Shown piece by piece: positions 26,891-37,600 of a DNA stretch of 64,000 nt. The stretch covers positions 4,103,501 through 4,167,500 of the forward strand of contig NZ_CP051651.1 of NCBI RefSeq assembly GCF_012848175.1, written 5' to 3'. Each line of letters opens with the position of its first letter. Within the stretch, counting starts at the first letter, position 1. Made by a program: the position numbers and the translations under genes. The notes under the pieces are model-generated. The model did no database searches. It was not told where the DNA came from and saw nothing but the letters and a program-made list of their open reading frames with translations. The stretch is from Xanthomonas campestris pv. badrii. GTDB lineage: Bacteria; Pseudomonadota; Gammaproteobacteria; Xanthomonadales; Xanthomonadaceae.

Positions 26891-28027
26891 TCACCTCGTT
26901 TCAACGTTCGCGTTCGTCCGAGGCATGCCCAATCCCTGTGCTCTCCTTCCCGCACAATTCCTACGTGTCATTAAATCCGAAGGTGCGGAGACATCTTTCC
27001 AAGCAGCCTTACGCGATTTTTCTACGGCGATTGTCCAGCGCAGCGGCGCGATCGAGTCGACCACATGGCGTTGAGCGCGCGTCGGCCGCCCCCCGCGGGC
27101 GGTCATCCTCGGGCAGGGCAGGTTGCCGGCGTTGGGACGGTTTTTTTTGATGCGCCCACCCAAGCGTTGGGCAACCAGAAAACTGTGAGCAGCAATGCAG
27201 AGCGTGGCGTGATGATGAAACCCCCGCCAACCACGTCCTTGGTAGTGATCCAGGCCGAACTCCTGCTTGAGGTCCTGATAATCGCGTTCGATCCGCCAGC
27301 GCGCCTTGACCGTACTGACCAGTTCCTTTCGTCGCGTGCTTGCCGGCAGATTGGATAGGAAGTATCTCGTTGGCTTGTCTTGGTTTTGGGGCATTCGATC
27401 TGCAGCCACTCTTCTTGGCGCAAACGATCCCCTTGCGCGGCACGCACGCGCAAGGCAGCAAAGCGCCCGGACAACGGTGCGCTGCTGCCTTCCCGCCATG
27501 ACACGGTCCGGGAGGCGCGCCGAGGCAGCGCCAGTGCCAGTGCCTCTACCGACTGCCGGTGGCGATCGCCCGTGCGGCGATGGCGCATTGGAGGCGATCG
27601 GCACGCTCGCCGCTGGCGTCGCCAGCGATACGCTCACCGCCACCTGGCAGTTGTCCTGCTTTCCGATCTGCCCACAGTACTGTCGGGTCACACCGACCCA
27701 ATGCCTGCCCTTCTTACGAAAACCCGTCTCGTCCACGATCCAATACACCCCGCCCTTCACATCCATGTGCGATGAGACGTACCGACCGACGCGCTCCAGC
27801 ACCGCCGCATCGGACTAATCCGACTTGGCGAGGAGATGGTGCAAGGCTTGATGCCGAGCCCGTGTCCGCAGCCGATCCAGATGCGCCGCCAGCGGCTTCA
27901 CGCTTTTGCGCTCAAACGGCAGCCTCAATCCCCGGCAATAACCGTGTAAGCCCGCCGTGCGATCGGCATGGCCAAGCTCAGCCGATAGCTCATCCAGAGG
28001 CGGAAAAACGCGCTTCGTGGCTGACAC
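26891..28027 (-). pseudogene. Decayed IS701-type transposase
   Basis: The N-terminal part (28,027 to 27,818) and the following part are in one frame, separated by an in-frame TAG near 27,815. The DDE-type start WIVDETGFRKKG and the C-terminal block ARWRIERDYQDLKQE... GRGWRGFHHHATLC are clear IS701 features. Between them (about 27,400-27,600) the reading shifts frame and back, and part of the middle domain is missing. It cannot make an active transposase. It lies just upstream of the island operon and may have removed its original first genes. Confidence 0.82.
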
Positions 28028-28338
28028 CGGCCATGTTCATCCTTGCGCGGTGTGGGCTGGCTAAAGGATCTATTTTTTTGACACACTAGGACTGACCATC
28101 TGCGCATAAAAACACTGGAAGCTTGCGTGTGCGGTTGCCTGGCGATCTTCAAGCCCAGGTCGAACGCACCGCGCGCCCATCGCTTGCGGCACACGCCGTA
28201 AACCTATCCTTGCGGCGAGGACACTGCACCAGCACATTGGTCGGCAGTTGCTGAAGGAGCTCTTCATACGGAAACGGCGCAGCAGAACACGCACGTGTCG
28301 CCGTTCGGTTGCACTGGCATACGACCATCTTGACGCGT

Positions 28339-28438
28339 CCTTGCCCGCTCACCGTCGCGGGATCCTTGGCGACATGGATGCCGCCAAGGAGCTACAGGGA
28401 CGTACTTGCAGCGTGTCCCGCGATGGTGGGCGGGCAAG
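28339..28438. repeat. Dispersed double-hairpin repeat, copy 2
   Basis: Same plan as copy 1: outer arms CCTTGCCCGCTCACCGTCGC and a downstream arm ending GGGCGGGCAAG, with an inner palindrome CTTGGCGACATGGATGCCGC. It lies in the 669-base gap 28,028-28,696 between the transposase remnant and hemF; the rest of that gap shows no gene. The leftward frame at 28,149-28,352 was not accepted as coding. Confidence 0.78.
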
Positions 28439-28606
28439 AACCCTACAGCCAGCGCAAAGACCTCGAGGGAGCGGCGCCGTCACCAGACAGTTTGCTGGTG
28501 GTCTTGTCGCGAAACGAAAGCACACCTCGCACGGTTGGCTGACTGTTGGCTGCCGCGCTGGAATTTTGCGCACCAAGTGACACGACTGGTCGTTGCCCTG
28601 CACTGA

Positions 28607-29596
<990 letters not shown>

Positions 29597-29852
29597 ATCG
29601 GTCGCACGCATCTGGGCAGGTTGCTGCGCGATGCGGCCATCGGCCTGTATCAGGCAAGCTGGCCGGTGCGCGTGCTTCGGCCCTGCCGCATCGCGACAGT
29701 GCGCTACACAGCGTGGCGCGGTAGATGGCCGCGCGTGATCGCTGGCAGATATCGACTTGCTGACGGTATTTCGCCAATCGCGATCCAGCGCTTTCACATC
29801 CGCCCTCAGTTAAAGCTGAATTGGGAAAATGAAACGCTGTGTTGATTGAATG

Positions 29853-29886
29853 AATTAATCACACCCATTTAAATTTGTGATTAATT
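29853..29886. repeat. AT-rich perfect inverted repeat
   Basis: AATTAATCACA and its exact complement TGTGATTAATT, 11 bases each, with 12 bases between. It stands out in GC-rich DNA between hemF and the small RNA. It could be a protein-binding site or a weak terminator. The half-site order is the reverse of a CRP/Clp site. The rest of 29,597-29,958 shows nothing else. Confidence 0.55.
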
Positions 29887-29958
29887 GCGGCGAGCAGGAT
29901 CCGCTTCACCGTGCTGCGTTGCGCAATATGCCCCTGAAACTCGTGTAACGCGCGCAAT

Positions 29959-30083
29959 AAAAAAGCCCCGCAGACCAGGGGGAGGTCGGCGGGGCCAGGG
30001 AACGGAGACTTGGGGAGGAGTTTCCGCTCCGAGATCTGCTCCAGGGGATGGGAGAGATCTGCCGACAGGCGTTGCGCCCGTCG
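29959..30083 (-). ncRNA. sX13: sX13-like C-rich small regulatory RNA
   Basis: On the minus strand there is a 5' hairpin (CGACGGGCG / CGCCTGTCG), then hairpins with C-rich loops (CCCATCCCC, CTCCTCCCC, CTCCCCCT) and a strong terminator stem (GCCCCGC / GCGGGGC) followed by six T. A TTATAT hexamer at 30,088-30,093 sits where a -10 box should be. Xanthomonas sX13 is a roughly 115-nt Hfq-independent sRNA with such loops, encoded next to polA; structure and place both fit. It regulates virulence and motility genes by pairing of its C-rich loops with G-rich mRNA. Ends are estimated. Confidence 0.8.
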
Positions 30084-30246
30084 AGGGATATAACACCATT
30101 TTCTACATTGATGGATCGTGAAGATAACTGTTAAAAAAATGTAGAATTTAGCGGTTATTCATTCCCTCAAATCAGCCGAATTCGGATTATGTCCGCGTTT
30201 TGTATGGCTGGTCTGCTCATTCAGCATACCAGCGCACGTGACTGCG

Positions 30247-33027
30247 TCAGTGCGCCTCATCCCAGTTATCGCCAATGCCCGAATCCACCACCAGCGGCAC
30301 GCGCAACTCGGCGGCAGCCACCATGCGCGTGGTGACCTCACTCAGCAGCGTGTCGACGAAATCGGTGTCTGCTTCGAACACCAGTTCATCGTGCACCTGC
30401 AGGATCATCTTCGCGCGTTGCGCGTGGTCGGCGATCCAGCCATCCACGCTGACCATCGCACGCTTGATGATGTCGGCGGCGGTGCCCTGCATCGGGGCGT
30501 TGATGGCGGCGCGCTCGGCACCGGCACGCTGGCCCTGGCTGCCGGCGTTGATGAAGTCCAGATACAGGCGGCGGCCGAACACGGTCTCCACATAGCCCTT
30601 GTCGCGCGCCTGTTGGCGCGTGGTTTCCATGAAGTCGCGCACGCCCGGGTAGCGGCTGAAGTACAGCGCGATGTAGTCCTGCGCTTCGCCACGGCCGATG
30701 CCGAGCTGACGTGCCAGGCCGAACGCGCTCATGCCGTACATCAGGCCGAAGTTGATCGCCTTGGCGGCGCGGCGCTCATCCGCGCTGACGGTGTCGATGG
30801 TGCGGCCGAACACGTCCGCAGCGGTGGCCCGATGCACGTCGGCGCCGGACTCGAACGCGCCCACCAGGCCAGGGTCGCCGGACAGGTGCGCCATGATGCG
30901 CAGCTCGATCTGCGAATAGTCGCAGGCGACCAGCTTGCGCCCGGCCGGGGCGACGAAGGCACGGCGGATGCGACGGCCGTCTTCGGTGCGGATCGGGATG
31001 TTCTGCAGGTTGGGATCGGACGAGGACAACCGCCCGGTGGCGGCGCCGGCCTGATGGTAGCTGGTGTGCACGCGCCCGGACTGCGGGTGGATCATCTCCG
31101 GCAGCTTGTCGGTATAGGTGCTGCGCAGCTTGGCCAGGCCGCGGTACTCCAGGATCACCCGCGGCAGTTCGTGCTGGTCGGCGATGGCTTCCAGCGCTTC
31201 TTCATTCGTCGAGGGCTGGCCCTTGGGTGTCTTGACCACCGCAGGCAGCTTGAGCTCGTCGAACAGCAGCGCCTGCAGCTGCTTGGGCGAATCCAGGTTG
31301 AAGGTGCGCCCGGCCAGCTCGGTGGCCTTCTGCTGGGCGGCGAGCATGCGCTTGGACAGGTCCGCGCTCTGGCGGCGCAGTTCGGCTGCGTCCACGCACA
31401 CGCCGTTGGCTTCGATGCGGGCCAGCACGCCTACCAGCGGCATTTCGATCTCGCGATAGACGCGCTCCAGGCCCGGCTCGGCGGCCAGCTTGGGGCCGAG
31501 CACCTGGTGCAGGCGCAGGGTGATGTCGGCGTCTTCGGCGGCGTAGCGGGTGGCGTCTTCCAGGCTGACATGGGCGAACGGGATCTGCTTGGCGCCCTTG
31601 CCGCAGATGTCTTCGTACTTGACCGTGTCGTAGCCCAGGTAGCGCTTGGCCAGGCTGTCCATGTCGTGGCGGGCGCTGCCGGAATTGAGCACGAAGCTCT
31701 CCAGCAAGGTGTCGTCGGCATAGCCGGCCAGCTCCACGCCGTGACGGCGCATCACGTGCAGGTCGTACTTGCCGTGCTGGCCGAGCTTGCGCACGGCAGG
31801 GTCGGTGAGCAGCGGTGCCAGCTGCGCCAGTGCCTGGGTGCGATCGAGCTGGGCCGGGGCACCAGGGAAGTCGTGGCCGAACGGCAGGTAGGCGGCGTGG
31901 CCGGGCTCGGCGGCGACGCTGAGGCCGATCAGGTTGGCCTGCAGGGCATCCAGGCTGTCGGTTTCGGTGTCGAAGGCGAACTGGCCGGCCGCACGCAGGC
32001 GCGCGATCCAGCTGTCCAGCTGTTCCTGGGTCAGGATGGTGGCGTACTGGCCGGGCGCGGCCAGTGCAGGATCGAGATCCACCGGCGCCCTGGCCGGGCC
32101 GGAGACGAAGCCGGTACCGCGGGCGCGGCCGGGTTCGGTGCGGGCCACTGCCATCGCGTCGGTCTGCGCCCCGGTTGCGGCAGCGCCACCGAGTTCGCGC
32201 AGCGCCTGGCTGAAGCCGTAGCGGGCATACAGCGCGGCCAGCGTTTCGCTGTTGGGCTCGCGCAGTTCCAGCGCGCGCGGGCCGCTGGCCAGCACCACGT
32301 CGGTCTTGATGGTGACCAGCTCGCGGTTGAGCGGCAACCGCGGCAAGGCGGCGCGCAGGTTGTCGCCGATCTTGCCCTTGATCTTGTCGGCGTTGGCGAT
32401 CACGCCGTCGAGCGAGTCGTATTCGGCCAGCCATTTGGCGGCGGTCTTGGGGCCGCACTTTTCCACGCCGGGCACGTTGTCGATGGCATCGCCCATCAGC
32501 GCCAGCAGGTCCACGATCTGGTTGGGGCGCACGCCGAACTTGGCGATCACCGCCGCGTCCGAATCCATGCGGCTGCCGCTCATGGTGTTGACCAGTTCGA
32601 TGCCCGGGCGCACCAGCTGCGCGAAGTCCTTGTCGCCGGTGGAGATGGTGACGCTCAGGCCGTCGGCCGCGCCCTGCAGCGCCAGCGTGCCGATCACATC
32701 GTCCGCTTCCACGCCGTCGATGCGCAGGATGTCGATGCCCAGCGCATGCACGATGTCGCACATCGGCTGCACCTGCGCGCGCAGGTCGTCGGGCATGGAC
32801 GGGCGGTTGGCCTTGTAGTCGGCATACAAGTCATCACGGAATGTTTTGCCGGGCGCATCCACCACGAACGCGACGTAGGCCGGGCGCTCCTTCAAGGTGG
32901 CGCGCAACATGTTGACCACGCCGAACAAGGCGCCGGTGGGCTCGCCCTGGGCATTGGTCAGCGGCGGAAGCGCGTGGAACGCGCGATACAGGTAACTGGA
33001 CCCGTCGATCAGGACTAATCTGCTCAT
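30247..33027 (-). CDS. polA: DNA polymerase I
   Basis: 926 residues, normal full length. It has an N-terminal 5'-nuclease domain (MSRLVLIDGSSYLYRAFHAL; ADDVIGTLA), a 3'-5' proofreading exonuclease with the catalytic DTETD motif intact at about 350, and the family A polymerase domain with motif A DYSQIELRIMAH, motif B RRAAKAINFGLMYG and motif C QVHDELVFE. It fills gaps in repair and removes RNA primers. Transcribed left, towards the small RNA; the lipoprotein gene diverges 77 bases upstream. Confidence 0.98.
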   Translation of the reverse strand: MSRLVLIDGSSYLYRAFHALPPLTNAQGEPTGALFGVVNMLRATLKERPAYVAFVVDAPGKTFRDDLYADYKANRPSMPDDLRAQVQPMCDIVHALGIDILRIDGVEADDVIGTLALQGAADGLSVTISTGDKDFAQLVRPGIELVNTMSGSRMDSDAAVIAKFGVRPNQIVDLLALMGDAIDNVPGVEKCGPKTAAKWLAEYDSLDGVIANADKIKGKIGDNLRAALPRLPLNRELVTIKTDVVLASGPRALELREPNSETLAALYARYGFSQALRELGGAAATGAQTDAMAVARTEPGRARGTGFVSGPARAPVDLDPALAAPGQYATILTQEQLDSWIARLRAAGQFAFDTETDSLDALQANLIGLSVAAEPGHAAYLPFGHDFPGAPAQLDRTQALAQLAPLLTDPAVRKLGQHGKYDLHVMRRHGVELAGYADDTLLESFVLNSGSARHDMDSLAKRYLGYDTVKYEDICGKGAKQIPFAHVSLEDATRYAAEDADITLRLHQVLGPKLAAEPGLERVYREIEMPLVGVLARIEANGVCVDAAELRRQSADLSKRMLAAQQKATELAGRTFNLDSPKQLQALLFDELKLPAVVKTPKGQPSTNEEALEAIADQHELPRVILEYRGLAKLRSTYTDKLPEMIHPQSGRVHTSYHQAGAATGRLSSSDPNLQNIPIRTEDGRRIRRAFVAPAGRKLVACDYSQIELRIMAHLSGDPGLVGAFESGADVHRATAADVFGRTIDTVSADERRAAKAINFGLMYGMSAFGLARQLGIGRGEAQDYIALYFSRYPGVRDFMETTRQQARDKGYVETVFGRRLYLDFINAGSQGQRAGAERAAINAPMQGTAADIIKRAMVSVDGWIADHAQRAKMILQVHDELVFEADTDFVDTLLSEVTTRMVAAAELRVPLVVDSGIGDNWDEAH

Positions 33028-33104
33028 GCAGTGATTCTACGCTGCACGCCCACGCCACACCCGGCCAGCGCATACTCGGCGACGACCTCACACGGACCAT
33101 CACG

Positions 33105-33395
33105 ATGAAGAGAGCACGTCTTTTGCTGTTGCCGCTGCTGCTGCTTGGCGGCTGTGCCACCACCTCCGGCGGCGCTGGCGGTGACGGGATCCCGGCCGGT
33201 GCCGATGTCACCAGCAAGACCATGGGCAATGGCGACAAGGTGGACGAATACCGCGTCAACGGTCAGCTGGAAATGGTGCGCATCACGCCGGCACGCGGGG
33301 CGCCGTACTTCCTGTACGACCGCGACCACGACGGGCACACCGACGCGGAGAAGGACAAGGTCAACAAGGTGTATTGGCAGCTGTATAGCTGGTGA
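33105..33395 (+). CDS. Small DUF2782-like lipoprotein
   Basis: 96 residues with a lipoprotein signal (LLLLGGCATT, lipidated C17) and a short domain with VDEYRVNGQLEMVRITP and FLYDRDHDG, the pattern of DUF2782. These proteins are usually found next to polA in xanthomonads and pseudomonads; the function is unknown. Likely anchored in the envelope facing the periplasm. The following 182 bases carry short GATTCGG direct repeats and no clear gene. Confidence 0.85.
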   Translation: MKRARLLLLPLLLLGGCATTSGGAGGDGIPAGADVTSKTMGNGDKVDEYRVNGQLEMVRITPARGAPYFLYDRDHDGHTDAEKDKVNKVYWQLYSW

Positions 33396-33577
33396 TTCGG
33401 GATTCGGGATTCGTAGAGCGTGAGCACGGCGGCTTTGCCAGCCGCTCGTGCCGGTGATGCCGGCCTTGGGCGGCCTATGTGGATGCGATGGCCGTTTGGT
33501 TCCGGTGAGCCGGAGCTTGTCAGTGACGGGTAACGCTGATGCGGGTCTACGGCGCCTGACGTCGCTGGGCGCAGGGC

Positions 33578-34621
33578 TCAGCCGTTGTCCAGCGGGCCGG
33601 TGACGCGTTGCAGGTCGTCGATGCCGGCCGGGGCCAGTTCCTTCATCAGGGCCAGGAAGTCGCAGCCCACCAGGCGCTGCGCGCGGCGCAGCAGCATCGG
33701 GACCGGGCTGGAGGGCTCGCAGCGCGCGTAGTAGGCGCAGATCTCGTCCAGGCGGCGCAGCACATCGTCCGGACCGGCAATGGCACCGGGCGGGCGGGCG
33801 CTGCCGGCCACCGTGGCGCTGCCCTCGCCTGCCGGCACGGCGTCGGCCTCGGGCATGTCGGTCGGGGCACCGCTGTCGCGGGCCTGCCAATGCGGCAGCA
33901 CGAAGCGCTCCAGCTCGCGCAGGTCGGTCAGCAGCGGGCGCAGGTCCGGCGCGGCGGTGCCCAGGCGTTCGGTCAGCAGGGCGTCGATCGCACGCGTGTG
34001 CGCCAGCGCATCGCTGATGGCCTGGGCGGAGGCGGCCAGCGTCTCGGGCGCGCAGTCCAGGCAGCAGGCTTCGATTTCGGCCAGGCTGGGGCCGCTCTGG
34101 CCGTCGGGGAGCTTGATGCTGCCGTTGGCCACGCGCAGGTCGCGCAGGCTGAAACGGCCCAGCCGCGGCGACTGCACGAACGCGGTGGTGCGCAGCACAC
34201 CGAGCAGGCCCATGGGATCGCTCAGGCCGACCAGGGCATTGACGCGCGAGGTGGGGTCGTCGTCGTCGTCGGCATCCAGTTGCGGGTGCACGCTGTCCCA
34301 GTGCTGCTCCAGCAGGCCGTGGATCAGCGCCAGGGTGTCGGCCCAGCCGGGCAGCCCGCGCAAGCGCAGCCAGGCCGCGCCGAGCCGGCTGGCCACGCGC
34401 AGGTCGCGGCTACGCCGGCTCAGTTCCAGCGCCAGCGTCTGCACCTTGTCCCAGTCCGGTTCTTCGGCGGCGATGACACTGTCGCCCAGGCTGCGTTCGG
34501 CGCGGATGGCCGAGTCGCGCTCCAGGCGCAGGAAGTCCGGGTCGTATTCCAGATCCGGGCCGGCCGGCGCGTCGTCGCTGACCGGAGCGAGCAGGGTCTG
34601 CAGGGTGCTGTCGTCGTGCAT
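33578..34621 (-). CDS. tssA: Type VI secretion protein TssA (ImpA-type)
   Basis: 347 residues with the ImpA N-terminal domain at the start (LLAPVSDDAPAGPDLEYDPDF) and a helical middle and C-terminal region. TssA caps the baseplate and coordinates sheath polymerisation in the cytoplasm. The ATG at 34,621 lies 50 bases after the stop of the giant TpsA gene, an unusual upstream partner. It is the last gene of the leftward locus and converges on the lipoprotein gene. Confidence 0.9.
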   Translation of the reverse strand: MHDDSTLQTLLAPVSDDAPAGPDLEYDPDFLRLERDSAIRAERSLGDSVIAAEEPDWDKVQTLALELSRRSRDLRVASRLGAAWLRLRGLPGWADTLALIHGLLEQHWDSVHPQLDADDDDDPTSRVNALVGLSDPMGLLGVLRTTAFVQSPRLGRFSLRDLRVANGSIKLPDGQSGPSLAEIEACCLDCAPETLAASAQAISDALAHTRAIDALLTERLGTAAPDLRPLLTDLRELERFVLPHWQARDSGAPTDMPEADAVPAGEGSATVAGSARPPGAIAGPDDVLRRLDEICAYYARCEPSSPVPMLLRRAQRLVGCDFLALMKELAPAGIDDLQRVTGPLDNG

Positions 34622-34671
34622 GGCATGGGCTCCGTCGGGGATGCCGCCGCGGTGAGGCGGCGGCGAGGCGA

Positions 34672-37600
34672 TCATTGGGGCGTGCAGACAGCATCCGGGT
34701 CGCCGGCATCGCAGGCCGGCTGCTGGTCGTCGGGCAGGCGCAGCCCCGGGCGAACCAGGCCGAACGCGCGGTACGGCGTGCCCGACGCGGACAGATCGAC
34801 AAAGGCGATGGTGCGGCTGGCCGAACTCTGCGCGCGGCCGGCGAACGCGGAGGCCGGCACGTTGAAGCTGGAGCCACCGCCCAGGTCCAGCAGGCCGCCG
34901 TCGGCGGTGGTGGCATTGAAATAGGCCGGCGGCGCGCCAACCAACCCGATCGTCTGGGTGCCGGTGCCGATCACGTACAGCGGATTGTCTTGCGTGCCGA
35001 TGCGGCCGGTGGCCGAGAAGCTGCCGATGCCATCGCGCAGCGTGGCGCGGCCGTCCTGCACCAGGTCACCGCGCACCGACAGGAACAGCGCGCTGTCGCC
35101 GGCATCCACGCTGTAGCTGCTGCCGTCGGACAGCACCAGGGTGAGGTCGCCGGCATTGGTCAGGCTGAAGCCGTTGCTGGCGGTGAAATTGCCCAGGCGC
35201 ACCACGCGGTTGTCGATGAAGCTGCCGGCATCGCCCAGCACCACTGGCCCGGCGGCGTTGCCGCTGAGCAGGTTGGCGGTAAGCGTGCTGCCGGCGCGCT
35301 GGCCGATACCGGCCACTGCCTGCAACCAGGTGCTGGCGCCGTTGAGCTGGCCGTCCAGCAACAGGGCGCCACCGCTGCCCAACCGCAGCAGGCTGCCGCC
35401 ATCCACGCGCCCGCTGACCTGCAGCGTGGTGGCGCTGAACACGTCCAGGCCCTGCGCACTGAAATCGCCCAGCGTGCCGATGGCATTGCCGGCCCCTGTC
35501 AGCGTGGCCACACCGGCGGCACTGCCGCTGAGTTGCGCAGCGCGCAGGCTGCCGGCGCGCTGGGTGATCGCACCGCCGCTGCGCAGGTTGAGCGTGCCGG
35601 CACTGGTGATGTCGTGTGCGAGCTGCATGGCGCCACCGCTGCCCAGCGTCACGCTGCTGCCGCTGATCGCGCCACTGCTGGACAGCTGTCCGCCGGCCTG
35701 CAGGTCCACCGCACCACCGGATTGCGCGGCGGCAGCCAGGTCGTTGCGATCGGCCAGGGCAATGCTGCCGCCGCTGGCCTGCACGCTGCCCTGGAAATCG
35801 TTGCCGGCATCGGTGAGCACGATGGCACCGGTGCCGGCGTCGAGCACGCTATTGACGACGATGGTCAACGCGCCCTGCTGGGTGATGTCTACGCCGGTTG
35901 CGGCCGGGCGCACCACCGCCTGCGCGGTCAGCCTGCCGGTGCTGCCGATCCCGTTACTGCCACTACGCGCCACCAGCGTGCCGCCGATGCGGCCCTGGCC
36001 CAGGTTCAGGCCGGCGCCGCTGGCAACGTCCAGCGCGCCCACGTCCAGCGTGCCCAGCGTCAGCCCGTTGCGATCACGCACACGGGTATCGCCACCACTC
36101 AGGCTGAGGGCCGACTGGAAATCGTTGCCGGCATCGGCCAGCGCGATGGTCGCGCCGGCGCTGTTGATGCGGGTGGCGCCGGTCACGGTCAGCGCAGCGG
36201 TCTGTGTCACCGCACCGCCGTTGCTGGCGGCATCCAGATCGCCATCGACCAGGCCAAAACCCAGATTCAATGCACCGTTGCTGGCGACATTCAGTGCGCC
36301 GGTGTCGAGCGCGTCCAGGGTGAGCGCATTGGCATCGCGCACCCGCATGGCGCCGCCGGTCAGCGCCAGCAGCCCCTGGAAATCGTTGCCCGCCGCGTCC
36401 AGCGTGATCGCGCCGCTGCCGGCATCCACCACGCTGTTGCCAGCCACCTGCAACGTGCCTGCATTCTGGGTGATGGCTGCGTTGGTACTGCGCAGGCGCA
36501 GCGTGCCGCTGGCGCTGATGCCCTCGCCCAGCGTAATCCCGTTGGCACCGCTGAGCTGCACATCGCCGCCGCGCAAGGCGTGCGTGGTGGTCAGCGTACC
36601 GCCGCGTGCAATGAGGCTCAGCGCACCGGTCCCGACATCGATCGCACTGGCTGGCAGCTGCAGGGCGCCGCCGGCATCCAGCGACACCGAGGCGTTGCCG
36701 CCGCTCTGCACGGATGCAACCTGCAGGTCGTTGCGGTCCACCAGCACGATGCCGGAACCTGCCGCGGTCACGGCACCGGAGAAATCGTTGTCGGCGTCAT
36801 TCAGCGTGATTGCGCTGCTGCCGGCGGTGAGCGTGCTGGTGCCACTGACGTTGAGTGCGCCGGCCTGAGTGATGGCGCCACTGGCGCTGTTGGCGATCAG
36901 CGCGCCGTCCACCGTGCCCTGACCAAGATTCAATGCGCCGTTGCTGGTGACAGTGAGTGCGCCGGTGTTGACCGCGCCCACGGTGAGCGCGGAGCCTGCA
37001 TTGAGCTGGGTTGCGCCGCCGGTGAGGCTTACCGCGCCTGCGAATGCATTGTTGCCGGTCAGGGTGATGCTGCCCGCAGTGGCAACGAAGCTGTTGGTGC
37101 TGGCAGCATCGAGGGTAGTGACGCCGCCCACGCTGAGCGCACCGCGTTGCACGATGGCGCCGCCGCTGCTGATGGCCGTCAATGCACCATCGACACGACC
37201 ACTTCCGAAGGTGAGTGTCTCCCTGGTAGCCCAATCCAGGGGCGTTGCATTGCTGGTTGCGCTCAAGCTGGTTACCGCGAAGGTATCCAGCGTCAGCGCG
37301 TTGTTGTCAGCGATCCGGCTTGCGCCACCGAAAAGACTGACTCCGCCTATGAAGTCGTTGAACCGATCTGCGAGCGTAATTGTTCCGGTACCTGCATCGA
37401 TCACACTGGCGCCACCCACCCCGATGGCGACGATTTGATCGATTGCGCCGCCATTACTGGTTGCACGCAAGGCGCCGCTCACCCAGCCCCATCCAAGGTT
37501 GAGTGGACCTGTGCTGGTCACAGTGAGCTGCTGCGCGTCCACTTGACCCAGCATTAGCGCATTGCGGTCGATCAACGTCACGTCTTTTCCGAAAACCGAA

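Noticed and set aside
28149..28352. A 67-codon minus-strand frame left of hemF
   Set aside because: Ends in the hairpin repeat region, no recognisable domain and no start signal.
29853..29886. A CRP/Clp-type operator
   Set aside because: The half-sites are in the order TCACA...TGTGA, the reverse of TGTGA-N6-TCACA, and are too far apart.
30238..33018. A 926-codon plus-strand frame opposite polA
   Set aside because: Exact antisense shadow of a high-GC gene; all polymerase motifs are on the minus strand.
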